A stretch of 64,000 nt of DNA from Gelidibacter algens (GTDB lineage: Bacteria > Bacteroidota > Bacteroidia > Flavobacteriales > Flavobacteriaceae): the NCBI RefSeq assembly GCF_001678675.1, contig NZ_LZRN01000020.1:1-64000 (forward strand). The letters run 5' to 3'. Positions 1-8,818 of the stretch are shown here, piece after piece (the stretch's first letter is position 1; each line of letters opens with the position of its first letter). Under the pieces are notes generated by a model that had not been told where the DNA came from, made no database searches, and worked only from the letters and a program-made list of their open reading frames with translations. A program made the position numbers and the translations under genes.

Positions 1-28
1 AACCAGAGTTTATAGCTCTGGTTTTTTT
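1..28 (+). terminator. Rho-independent terminator of an upstream gene
   Basis: Perfect 8-bp stem AACCAGAG/CTCTGGTT with a 7-nt loop followed by seven T. It lies at the very start of the window, so it probably ends a plus-strand gene located just outside, and it may also work for the convergent membrane-protein gene that ends nearby. Confidence 0.8.
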
Positions 29-53
29 ATGGAATAAAATGGCGCTTGATTTA

Positions 54-491
54 TTAAAACCAAGTGGCCCAAGGAATTTTTACTAAAACGCTAATGAGTG
101 CCAAAGTGTAAAAAATTGCCAACATTTTGAATTTTGGTATAGATGTCAATTTCTTTTTATGTTTAGAGTACCCAACGGTAATTAAAACGATGGCTATAAT
201 CATCATTAACGGATGTTCTACAATGTTTGATCTGAGGAGATCATTCCCCATCACATTTTTCATTCCCATTTCTGAAATTAAACTCACATAATCGGCAGCA
301 AAAAACAGGACAATCCCTATAAGCAACTGGATGTGCATTACGATGAGTGTAAATAAAGATATCCTAAAATCTATTGGATGAAATTCCTTTTTTCCAAAGT
401 ATTTGAACAAGGCATTTAGGGAGGCAATTACAATCATTAAAAGAGCCAAATAAGCCCAATAGGAATGTAGCATTTTTACGGTTTCGTACAT
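54..491 (-). CDS. Small four-helix membrane protein, function unknown
   Basis: A 145-residue integral membrane protein with four predicted transmembrane segments (roughly residues 9-27, 43-64, 86-104 and 120-137) joined by short charged loops. I start it at the ATG at 491 (M-Y-E-T-V) rather than at the longer upstream option, because that extension is not hydrophobic or family-like and overlaps the end of pbpC. Proteins of this size and layout are usually annotated in flavobacteria as hypothetical or 'cytochrome b-like'. Several His residues occur (including H6 and H36), but no heme motif is clear, so I do not assign a function. It sits 59 bp downstream of pbpC on the same strand and may be cotranscribed with it. 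Confidence 0.7.
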   Translation of the reverse strand: MYETVKMLHSYWAYLALLMIVIASLNALFKYFGKKEFHPIDFRISLFTLIVMHIQLLIGIVLFFAADYVSLISEMGMKNVMGNDLLRSNIVEHPLMMIIAIVLITVGYSKHKKKLTSIPKFKMLAIFYTLALISVLVKIPWATWF

Positions 492-550
492 GATATTTTT
501 TTGAAAGGTTGAACACAAAAATAGTGATTTTAAATCTTCATTCAGAAGCA

Positions 551-2902
551 TTATTCTGAAATTTGAATCCAACGTTTGCTTTCATTGCCAAATTCATCCA
601 CAATGGTGATAACGTGTTTGCCCTGTTTTGGCTGCATCGCAAACTCATGTATATCTTTGGTACTTCCCAAATAACGCTCATCCAAATACCAAAATACCAA
701 AGTGGCAGGTTTGGAATGTGCCACTTTTAAAATCAAATCATTGGTCTGCCCATCAAAATCCTTTGGTAAGAAAATAGTATTGTTCTCCTTAGGATAAATA
801 AACTCCATAACGGTTGCATTCTCTCCTAAGCAATCCTCACGAAAGGGCGGCAACGCTTTATAAAATGGGTTCTGTGCTTTATAATAATATTCCATGAGTG
901 GAGGGAGCACAAACCACGATTTATGGATCATAGCATTCAAATCTTCACATGAAGAATTGACTTGAAACTGTTCATTTCTATCCAAATGCACCAAAATGTG
1001 AAAAGGACAAGGCTCTGTTTTGAGACCAGAACGCTGTATAAATTTTTGAACCCTATGGTCACAATTTGGACCCGCTCTATAACCGGATTGGACACAAATA
1101 TCAACCTCCTGCATTTCATCAAAAGGTTTGGTAAACCAATCGCTATTAGGTAAAATGTCAAACACATCAAACAAAATGGGCGCTGCCGTTTGCACCCCCA
1201 CCAAACCCGGTCTTCCCTCGCCGTCAGCATTCCCTACCCAAACACCAACCACATAATCTTTGGTAGTGCCGATAGCCCAAGCATCCCTAAATCCGAAACT
1301 CGTTCCCGTTTTCCATGCAATTTGCTTGGAGCTGTCATAAAACTCCCAATTCTCATTGCCTTCGGGTCTGTTGACTTCTTTGAGACTTTCATAAGTCAGA
1401 TAAATAGACGCCGCATCAAATAAGGTTTTTTCAGATGTTTTTTTTCCGAAATCAATCGTTTCTGATGCTAAAAATGTAGGTTCAGAAAATTCGTTGGTGT
1501 AATATTCGCTAGAGGTTTCGTTGAAATGATTTAAAGTGGATGACAACGCAGCGTAACTTTTGCATAAATCCCACAGATTGCTTTCTGCCCCACCAAGAAT
1601 AAGTGTCAAACCGTAATGATTGGCATTGTATGTCAAATCTTTTAATTGTAACGCTTTCAAATAATGGTGAAAACGGTCCAAGCCAAACTCTTGAAGCATC
1701 CGCACTGACGGTACATTTAAAGAACGTGACAAGGCACGGCTTGCAGGCACTGCACCATCATACTGTTTGTTAAAGTTTTCTGGATTATAGCTTCCAAATT
1801 GGGTAGGCACATCCGCGACCAAAGTGTTAGGCAATATATCTCCTGCATCCAACATGGCTGCATACAAAAAGGGTTTTAAAATACTTCCTGTGCTTCTCGG
1901 TTTATCAATAACATCCACATCTTTTTCATGGGCTTTATCTGTTGGTGTATTGCCCACATACGCTAAAACTTTTCGCGTTTTGACATCCAAGACCAATACT
2001 GCGGCGTTGTAAATTTCGTTTTGTTTTAGATTGTTATAGTGATTATAAACAATTCTATTGACCTGTTCTTGGATAGGTTTTCTGATGCTCGTCTGAACCC
2101 GCTTTCCAAAATGGGTTGTGGCCACTTTTTGAAGCAAATGCGGCGCGATTTGCGGTAACTCATAAGGTTTTTGAGGCAGCAACTCAGCAATAGACAATTG
2201 GTAAGTTAAGGTGTCAATAATTTCTTCTTGCATCAACTTTTCCAATAACCTATTCCGTTTTTCTAACAACCGCTCCTGATTTTTACCGGGATAAATCAAA
2301 CTTGGGGCATTTGGCAACACGGCTAATGTGGCACTTTCTGCCCAAGATAATTGTGTAGCATCTCTATTAAAATAGCGCCATGATGCCGCATCAAGCCCCA
2401 CAACATTTCCTCCAAAGGGTGCGTTACTCGCGTAATAGGAGAGAATTTTTTCTTTGGATGCCCTAAACTCCAATCGGGTGGCTAGAATAAGTTCCTTGAT
2501 TTTCTCAAAATATGTTCTGGATTGTCCCTTTCTGGATAATCTGATTACTTGCTGTGTGATGGTACTACCGCCTCTTTTAACACCATCAGAACTCAAATTT
2601 TCTTTTAAGGCTTTAAAAATCGAAACAGGATTGAATCCCGGGTGTTGATAAAAGTGGGCATCTTCAAATTGAAGGATACAGATTTTAAACTTTTCAGGAA
2701 CGGTATCATTTTGCGGAAATCGCCATTGTCCATCTTTGGCAATCATTGCCCCCAAAAGTTCGTTATTAGCGCTTGTAATTACCGTTGCCGTGGGATCTTT
2801 AAATAATTGTTTTGGCAGGCACAAATAGTATAATAGCAGCACTATAAAAATGACGGCTGCTTTAAATTTATGGTGTTTTATGTAGGTTAGGATTTTGTTC
2901 AT
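551..2902 (-). CDS. pbpC: Penicillin-binding protein 1C (bifunctional transglycosylase/transpeptidase)
   Basis: This 783-residue class A PBP polymerises and crosslinks peptidoglycan on the periplasmic face. It has one N-terminal membrane anchor (about residues 13-30), a GT51 glycosyltransferase domain with the catalytic-glutamate motif EDAHFYQHPGFNP, then a transpeptidase domain with SxxK (in STGSILKPF), SxN (SRSLNVPS) and KTG (WKTGTSFGF) motifs. The C-terminal domain of about 90 residues is the PBP1C-specific 'BiPBP_C' type. Start chosen at the ATG at 2902 (M-N-K-I-L), directly before the anchor. The gene directly upstream on the same strand encodes alpha-2-macroglobulin; this pairing is a known conserved unit in which the macroglobulin guards the envelope and PBP1C repairs the wall. 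A strong hairpin lies 6 nt upstream of the start codon (see findings). Confidence 0.95.
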   Translation of the reverse strand: MNKILTYIKHHKFKAAVIFIVLLLYYLCLPKQLFKDPTATVITSANNELLGAMIAKDGQWRFPQNDTVPEKFKICILQFEDAHFYQHPGFNPVSIFKALKENLSSDGVKRGGSTITQQVIRLSRKGQSRTYFEKIKELILATRLEFRASKEKILSYYASNAPFGGNVVGLDAASWRYFNRDATQLSWAESATLAVLPNAPSLIYPGKNQERLLEKRNRLLEKLMQEEIIDTLTYQLSIAELLPQKPYELPQIAPHLLQKVATTHFGKRVQTSIRKPIQEQVNRIVYNHYNNLKQNEIYNAAVLVLDVKTRKVLAYVGNTPTDKAHEKDVDVIDKPRSTGSILKPFLYAAMLDAGDILPNTLVADVPTQFGSYNPENFNKQYDGAVPASRALSRSLNVPSVRMLQEFGLDRFHHYLKALQLKDLTYNANHYGLTLILGGAESNLWDLCKSYAALSSTLNHFNETSSEYYTNEFSEPTFLASETIDFGKKTSEKTLFDAASIYLTYESLKEVNRPEGNENWEFYDSSKQIAWKTGTSFGFRDAWAIGTTKDYVVGVWVGNADGEGRPGLVGVQTAAPILFDVFDILPNSDWFTKPFDEMQEVDICVQSGYRAGPNCDHRVQKFIQRSGLKTEPCPFHILVHLDRNEQFQVNSSCEDLNAMIHKSWFVLPPLMEYYYKAQNPFYKALPPFREDCLGENATVMEFIYPKENNTIFLPKDFDGQTNDLILKVAHSKPATLVFWYLDERYLGSTKDIHEFAMQPKQGKHVITIVDEFGNESKRWIQISE

Positions 2903-2908
2903 GGTTAA

Positions 2909-2941
2909 AGACCTAACAGGTTTCAAAAACCTGTTAGGTCT
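2909..2941. repeat. Perfect 15-bp-arm palindrome, dispersed flavobacterial repeat type
   Basis: Arms AGACCTAACAGGTTT and AAACCTGTTAGGTCT separated by CAA. In the pbpC mRNA this hairpin would end 6 nt before the start codon. CCTAACAGGTTT palindromes of this kind recur between genes in many Bacteroidota genomes; that is recollection, not a search result. Confidence 0.9.
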
Positions 2942-2984
2942 AAGTTTAAATTTTTATATGTGTTAATATAATAACCCTTCCGTC

Positions 2985-3034
2985 TTTAAACTCTTACTAG
3001 AGTTTAAATCCACCTTCCCTTCAAAAAGGGAAGG
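2985..3034. repeat. Two adjacent inverted repeats in the A2M-pbpC gap
   Basis: First hairpin: TTTAAACTCT (2985-2994), loop TACT, AGAGTTTAAA (2999-3008), 10-bp perfect arms. Second: CCTTCCCTT (3013-3021), loop CAAA, AAGGGAAGG (3026-3034), 9-bp perfect arms. No coding capacity is seen. The second resembles an intergenic repeat common in flavobacteria. Confidence 0.85.
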
Positions 3035-3106
3035 AATTCATGTTTAGCTTTAATATAAATTGTCATCCACATCTAAAATTCTCATCCTTTTCTAATGAGG
3101 AGTGGA

Positions 3107-3131
3107 TTCATCCCGTTTTTTACGGGATGAA
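3107..3131. repeat. Inverted repeat TTCATCCCGT/ACGGGATGAA
   Basis: Perfect 10-bp arms around a run of five T. A related sequence (GGGATGAA...TTCATCCC) occurs in another intergenic gap at 24133-24164, so this is a dispersed repeat rather than a gene-specific terminator. It lies 35 bp after the A2M stop codon and could act as a partial terminator or 3' stabiliser of that transcript. Confidence 0.8.
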
Positions 3132-3165
3132 GACGAGGTGGTTTTTATAATTTGAAATTCCCGCC

Positions 3166-6100
3166 TTACTTCTCAACAACAATCCATTTCCCCTTACTTC
3201 GCACCAAAAACCCATGATCATACATCGCTTCTGCCTGGATTCCTGGCAAATAATAGGTGCCTAAATAAGACGCATTCAACATGACCGTAAATGTTTTGGT
3301 GTCCTGTTTTCCTTTTTGCGGTAAATCAAAATAAAAACTCACCCGATCGTCACGAATATCTGTATATCTTGCCTGACTTATAGTAGTGTCTCCAAAAGCG
3401 GTGAAACGTGTGTTGACGATCTCCCATCCTGACGGGAAAATTTGCGTCAACGCCACGTCATTCACCTCCTGATTTTTGAGATTGCTTACCTTCACCACAG
3501 CCACAAAATCCTGACCTTGGTTCAACTTCCCGATGTCGATCACATTTCCTTTTAAGTCTTTATAAACCACGGAAACACTCAACCCACGTTGTTCTGAGAT
3601 TTCTTCACCAAGAGGGAGTTTTCCGGAATTCAATACGCGTACATAAACTACATTAGACAGATTATTTTTAAAACTGAGAGCATTACTACCTTCTTTTACG
3701 GACAATTCGCGTTGGGCGATGGCGCTTTTAGTATCAATAGTTTCTGTTTTTCCATTGAATGTGTACTGTACTTTTAACGCTTTCCCGCCATTGGCCTCGA
3801 CCATTTTTGCCATAGCCAATAAACTATAGGCTGTGGTTTGGGTGCTCATCCATTTAGTGCTCGAGAGGTCTTTGGCAATATCTTGTGCCAACTCACGCAT
3901 TTTCGGGTTTTTGGTCAAGACCATAGTTTCCAAAGCCATCGCACGATTTCTATCAACCGATCCATAGGTGTAATAATTATATTTTGGAGGTACAAAATTG
4001 ATGTTGGCCGTACTCGAAATCTTAGCACTTGCTTCCTTTTGACCTGCCAAAGCATACGCTGCTGCCAAGCGCCATTTGGCTTCATTGGAGATTTCAGTAA
4101 ACTCACGCAAACGATTCATGGCTGCCAAATCTGGGCTGCCCGCCAAAGCTAAAGTATACAGACGGTAGGCTTGGGCCAAATCAGTATTTGCGGTTCTATA
4201 ACTTGGTCGCCAATCACTTGACGCTTTTTTTTGGTAGCGTAACCAATTATTTTTAAAGGTCAACGGTAGTACAAACCCTTTTTTCTCAGCTTCCAACATA
4301 AAATGCCCCGCATAACTGGTGCTCCAATCGTCTACACTATTTTCTCCCATCCAATAACTCATGCCCCCAGAGGCGATTTGGAAATTACCCAAACGCTTGA
4401 TACCATTTTCTATATTCTTCTGAATTTCCTGTTTTTTCTGATAGGTCAAATCGAAAATATCAGTCAGATACAATTGTGGGAATACCGCCGATGTAGTTTG
4501 TTCCAAACACCCATGAGGATATTGGACTAAGAACTGTAGACGTCTTGAAAAATCCATAGGCGGCAATGTTGAAAACTCGACCGTGGCGCTATTGGTTCCT
4601 GTTTCCCCAAAGGTCGAAAAGTCCATGGTTTTACTGGCATTGGCCTCTAAAGTTTCATCAAGTGCCTTTGAGGTGATCGGATTAGGATTATAAACATCAA
4701 TTTCTACTTTGTAAGTTGATTTCTCACCGTTACGAGTGGCTATAACTTCAACGGTATTAAAACCTTTTGCCTTACTGACATCCAATTCAAAATAGGCCAT
4801 TTGCTCATCTGGTCTTGCAAAAGTCAACGATTTGGATTTGTCTCCTACGACAGCAATGCCATCGCTCAGTTTCAAGCTGATAGTCACATTTTTTATCTTA
4901 GTCTCCATAGCAAACACTGTTACAGGAAGCGTCACTTTTTCGCCTGGACTCAATTTTCTCGGTAAAGTTGCCAAAACCATTAGTGGTTTTTTGACCTGTA
5001 CAGATTTGTCGGTACTGCCATAGGCTTCGGTTTTTGCATCACCAGCTACCACCATAGCTCTTACAGCACCAATATAATTTGGCATTTTTATTTTATGCGA
5101 TTTTCGTTCGCCTACTCCCAAATTAAAAGGGCCAAGATATTTGACGACGGGTTTGAAACGGTTGGCTTTTTTATTTTTACCTGCCATAGCATTGGCATCA
5201 CCACCAATGGCAAATACCTGATCGATACTCCCGCTGTACGCCCCAATGACATCATCAAAAACATCCCAAGTTTTCACGCCTAAAGCTTCACGAGCATAAA
5301 ACTCGTCCCATGCGTTTGGCGTTTTAAAACGTGTTAAATCCAACAGACCTTCCTCCACAATCGCGATGGTGTAGGTCATTGATTTCTTGTTTTTTTCGCT
5401 CACTTCCATTTCAAATTCCTGTTCTGGTTGGAGCACATTTGGCATTTTAATTTCAGGATTCAATTTAGTGGCTGGGTTTTCAACCATCAACGGAATCACG
5501 CCATACAAGCGCAAAGGCAAATCATTGGCGGTTGTGGAGTGCGGCTGCAATAATGAAATATTGATAAATACATTGGGCGCCATCTCGGCCGTAATCGGGA
5601 TATTGACCGTTGTTTCCCCCTGTGTTGTAAGCACCCATTTATAGGACAGAACCTCCGAACCATTTTCTATACTGATCAGCGCTCTACCTTCAGTACCTGA
5701 CGGGAATGTAATTTTGGCCAACTGCCCAACATTATAGTTTTCTTTATCTGCCGAAAACACCAACATTTTAGCAGCTTCCTTATCAGTATCAGGCGAATTT
5801 TGATTCCAATTCTTATAAAAATAAGCAGTCCTACCTGTAGCATGCCCGCTTATTGGATCCACAATTCTTATCAAATAACGACCGCGTTCATTTTCAGGAA
5901 TGTTGAGGACGAATTTTCCTTTCCCATTGGCATCTGTCGTGACTTTTTTGTCCAAATAAGGTTTGTGGTAGGTGCTCGATACATAACTGGACAAATTATC
6001 TTCAGATGAATTCCACCACCAACGCCATTCAATTTTATAGACTTTGACTTCGAGGTTTTCACGTTTTACTGGATTGCCTTTGGCATCCACAGTAACCACA

Positions 6101-8751
6101 TCAAATGTTTGATTTTCATCTGTAAAAAAGGAACCATAGCGATTACCTTCTGGCGATTTCAATCCGACAAAAGAACTGTAAGGGGCATAGGTTTTTGTAA
6201 ACGCATCCAATGAAAAATCGCCACCATTTTCAAAAGCACGCACCAAAAATTGAACGTTCAATAAACCCGGAGCATTTTTACCAACGCTTAATGAAGTGTT
6301 GATTTTAGCGATGCCTTCTTCATTTAAATTGCCTTCAAACACGTTCATTTCTTCTGAAGAAAATGAACGTGTAGGATCTACAAATTCATAATCCTTATAA
6401 TTTTTGAATCCGGCATAAGACGTACTGAATTTAGCTTTAATCTCTGCTTTTAAATTTTTGGCCGGTGCGCCATGAAGCCATTTGACATCCAATGTGCCGT
6501 TAAGAGGTTCATTACTGGACAACACCTCATCTTCAAAATCTATTTTTATTTTTAAACGGTTAGGTTTGACGGTTTCTACACGCAGCCCTTTATAAAACGA
6601 AGCGCCACCAACGGAAACCTTGGCATTGTAGTTTCCTGTTTTGCCTTCACTTTGGGTAGGTACGGTAAATCGGTAAAAATTATTACTATTTTCAGTGCTG
6701 ATATTCTTGTAGATCAGTTGGCCGCTGGGATCAGTAATTTCCATTTTAACAGGATGACCTTTTGGCAATTTGTTGTCATTGTCATTTAGCATAAACGTTA
6801 AAAACAGTGAGTCTCCAGGACGCCAAACGCCACGCTCGCCATAGATGTAGCCTTTGAGTCCACGTTGTAAGCTATTGCCGGACACATCAAATTTGCTCAA
6901 TGACAACGAGTTGCCATCTTCCAATTTAAGATAGGTGGTGTTTTTGCCTTTGGTGACCACAGCAAAAGACGCAAAATTATTGCTTTCAAACTTAATTAAA
7001 CCTTCACTGTCCGTGGTGGCTCTTCCAATTTCCTGCTGTTGAAAATTGAACAAACGCACCATGGCTCCTGCTTCTGGACTGGTATCTAAAATATTGGAAA
7101 CTGCAAAATAATAGGTAGTATTGGCACCTTGTTTTGCAATGACTCCCAAATTGGATGCTATTAAATTTTGAGCAACCACACGGTTTTCATTGTAATAGGC
7201 TTCATGACAGGGGTTGTTGCGCTCATTCCAGTTGTAATTGGAATTCTGGTAGCTGTAAATTAAATTGTCCCAATATTCCTCTTCACGCAAATCTTCATCT
7301 TCAGTGCTGCTCTCATTATAATTGTCTTGATAATAATTATCATAGTAATAATCGTCATAATAATCGCCATCTCCCTCACTTTCGACATTGGTATAATTAT
7401 CACAATTAATTACTGAGTATTCTTTTTTAATGCTCAACTCTACCCGATAGATCGCACCAGCGTCAGCATTGAAAAACTTAGACAAGTCAATACTGTAGGC
7501 TTTCCATTTGCCATCATTTTCAACGGCATCATTTTGTAGCGTTATGGTTTGTTTGGCAATTCTTCGTCCTACGCGCTTGATGGCCGATTCATTAGTGGTC
7601 TGTAAGTCGTTATCTTGAAGAAATTGTAATACGTTATCTTCGAAAATCTTGATGATCCTAACGTCCACCGCTTTTAGATTAACGGCTTCAAAATTGAATT
7701 TTAATTCGTTCGAATTAGGCAAAATCGTCCCGTTGCTAATTAAGCGGACTTGTGGTTTTAATTCTTCAAAAGAGATGGTTTCCGAAAATGGTTTTTTAAG
7801 TTTAAATCCGTCTGTATTGGCAATCCCCTGAAAAACATCAATCAACACATCGCCTACCAACTTCGACTCTGGATAGACTTTTAAAACATTGCCATCTACA
7901 ATAAACTTCGGGTTTTTCGATTTTTCAATGGTCACCAATCCGTCGAAATTTTGTTGCTTTTTTAAAGGGTCAGAAAAATTGATCGACAAAAATTGTTCTG
8001 GTGTTTGGACCACCTCAACATTGACAATCGTAAAATTATTGATGCCAGGAATAAGCATTTTATTTTCGCCTGTATTATTTGCATTAATAGCTTTTCCGTT
8101 CCATTTGATCAAGATTTCACTGTCTTCAATCAACCGATTGATACTATCAACCTTAAACTCAAAACTCCTAGATCTTTCTGCAAATTCATTCCACTGCAAT
8201 TTGAGCTTCTTTCCATTTTGCCATGCTTCCACAAGCTGTTTGGCATCTTTAATCTCAATAACATCTGCCGATTTTAGAGTCGCTTTCAAATACTGCCATT
8301 TTTTGCTGTAGGATTGTAGATTATTGGTGGCGACGTTAAAGTTGGGTGCTATGGTCTTAAACTGGAATGTGTAGGTTGCAAATGCTTTAGGCTGGTCGTT
8401 GTAAATCTCGTCCAGCTTAACCGTAACAGTATACTCTGTATCTGGCTTTAAGGTTTCGTCTGGTTTAAAAACTAGCGTATGTGCATTTTCAACCACTAAT
8501 TTACCTTGAACGTTGGGCTCAATTTTAATAATCTTATCCATTATTTCCTTACCCATGGTCCAACCTTCCACATCAGCGGTCAGACTGATCATAATGGGAT
8601 CAGCAATAGATACACGACCAGCAGTGGTGAAGCTGATATAATCACGGAATTTAAAAAGATTGTCAGTTTCTCCGTTTGAAACAACTTCTTTTTTACAGGA
8701 AATCGCCAGAACTATTAGGCATGCGAACGCAAATACATTTTTAAAAGACAT
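3166..8751 (-). CDS. Alpha-2-macroglobulin family lipoprotein with thioester motif
   Basis: A very large (1861-residue) bacterial alpha-2-macroglobulin, thought to trap attacking proteases covalently in the periplasm. It starts with a lipoprotein signal peptide ending in the lipobox A-I-S-C (Cys19). Tandem MG-type beta domains follow, then the thioester signature HGCLEQT with Cys1415 and Gln1418, an alpha-toroid TED domain, and a C-terminal MG10-like region ending near VRSKGKWIVVEK. It is longer than the E. coli YfhM/ECAM protein (about 1650 residues). Part of the excess is an acidic, Tyr/Asp/Asn-rich stretch at about residues 448-495. The gene is 67 bp downstream of the isoaspartyl-peptidase gene and upstream of pbpC, all on the minus strand, so one transcript is plausible. 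Confidence 0.95.
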   Translation of the reverse strand: MSFKNVFAFACLIVLAISCKKEVVSNGETDNLFKFRDYISFTTAGRVSIADPIMISLTADVEGWTMGKEIMDKIIKIEPNVQGKLVVENAHTLVFKPDETLKPDTEYTVTVKLDEIYNDQPKAFATYTFQFKTIAPNFNVATNNLQSYSKKWQYLKATLKSADVIEIKDAKQLVEAWQNGKKLKLQWNEFAERSRSFEFKVDSINRLIEDSEILIKWNGKAINANNTGENKMLIPGINNFTIVNVEVVQTPEQFLSINFSDPLKKQQNFDGLVTIEKSKNPKFIVDGNVLKVYPESKLVGDVLIDVFQGIANTDGFKLKKPFSETISFEELKPQVRLISNGTILPNSNELKFNFEAVNLKAVDVRIIKIFEDNVLQFLQDNDLQTTNESAIKRVGRRIAKQTITLQNDAVENDGKWKAYSIDLSKFFNADAGAIYRVELSIKKEYSVINCDNYTNVESEGDGDYYDDYYYDNYYQDNYNESSTEDEDLREEEYWDNLIYSYQNSNYNWNERNNPCHEAYYNENRVVAQNLIASNLGVIAKQGANTTYYFAVSNILDTSPEAGAMVRLFNFQQQEIGRATTDSEGLIKFESNNFASFAVVTKGKNTTYLKLEDGNSLSLSKFDVSGNSLQRGLKGYIYGERGVWRPGDSLFLTFMLNDNDNKLPKGHPVKMEITDPSGQLIYKNISTENSNNFYRFTVPTQSEGKTGNYNAKVSVGGASFYKGLRVETVKPNRLKIKIDFEDEVLSSNEPLNGTLDVKWLHGAPAKNLKAEIKAKFSTSYAGFKNYKDYEFVDPTRSFSSEEMNVFEGNLNEEGIAKINTSLSVGKNAPGLLNVQFLVRAFENGGDFSLDAFTKTYAPYSSFVGLKSPEGNRYGSFFTDENQTFDVVTVDAKGNPVKRENLEVKVYKIEWRWWWNSSEDNLSSYVSSTYHKPYLDKKVTTDANGKGKFVLNIPENERGRYLIRIVDPISGHATGRTAYFYKNWNQNSPDTDKEAAKMLVFSADKENYNVGQLAKITFPSGTEGRALISIENGSEVLSYKWVLTTQGETTVNIPITAEMAPNVFINISLLQPHSTTANDLPLRLYGVIPLMVENPATKLNPEIKMPNVLQPEQEFEMEVSEKNKKSMTYTIAIVEEGLLDLTRFKTPNAWDEFYAREALGVKTWDVFDDVIGAYSGSIDQVFAIGGDANAMAGKNKKANRFKPVVKYLGPFNLGVGERKSHKIKMPNYIGAVRAMVVAGDAKTEAYGSTDKSVQVKKPLMVLATLPRKLSPGEKVTLPVTVFAMETKIKNVTISLKLSDGIAVVGDKSKSLTFARPDEQMAYFELDVSKAKGFNTVEVIATRNGEKSTYKVEIDVYNPNPITSKALDETLEANASKTMDFSTFGETGTNSATVEFSTLPPMDFSRRLQFLVQYPHGCLEQTTSAVFPQLYLTDIFDLTYQKKQEIQKNIENGIKRLGNFQIASGGMSYWMGENSVDDWSTSYAGHFMLEAEKKGFVLPLTFKNNWLRYQKKASSDWRPSYRTANTDLAQAYRLYTLALAGSPDLAAMNRLREFTEISNEAKWRLAAAYALAGQKEASAKISSTANINFVPPKYNYYTYGSVDRNRAMALETMVLTKNPKMRELAQDIAKDLSSTKWMSTQTTAYSLLAMAKMVEANGGKALKVQYTFNGKTETIDTKSAIAQRELSVKEGSNALSFKNNLSNVVYVRVLNSGKLPLGEEISEQRGLSVSVVYKDLKGNVIDIGKLNQGQDFVAVVKVSNLKNQEVNDVALTQIFPSGWEIVNTRFTAFGDTTISQARYTDIRDDRVSFYFDLPQKGKQDTKTFTVMLNASYLGTYYLPGIQAEAMYDHGFLVRSKGKWIVVEK

Positions 8752-8818
8752 GAATTGATGGTATTAAATGCAATGTATAGATTAAGGTAGTCCTCAGTAT
8801 TGGACTATCTTCAAAAAA

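Noticed and set aside
7155-7409. Plus-strand ORF rich in His and Asn inside the A2M gene
   Set aside because: It is the reverse reading of the acidic Tyr/Asp codons of A2M, with no promoter or homologous features.
7889-8311. 140-codon plus-strand ORF inside A2M
   Set aside because: It lies antisense to the well-supported A2M frame and has no recognisable domain.
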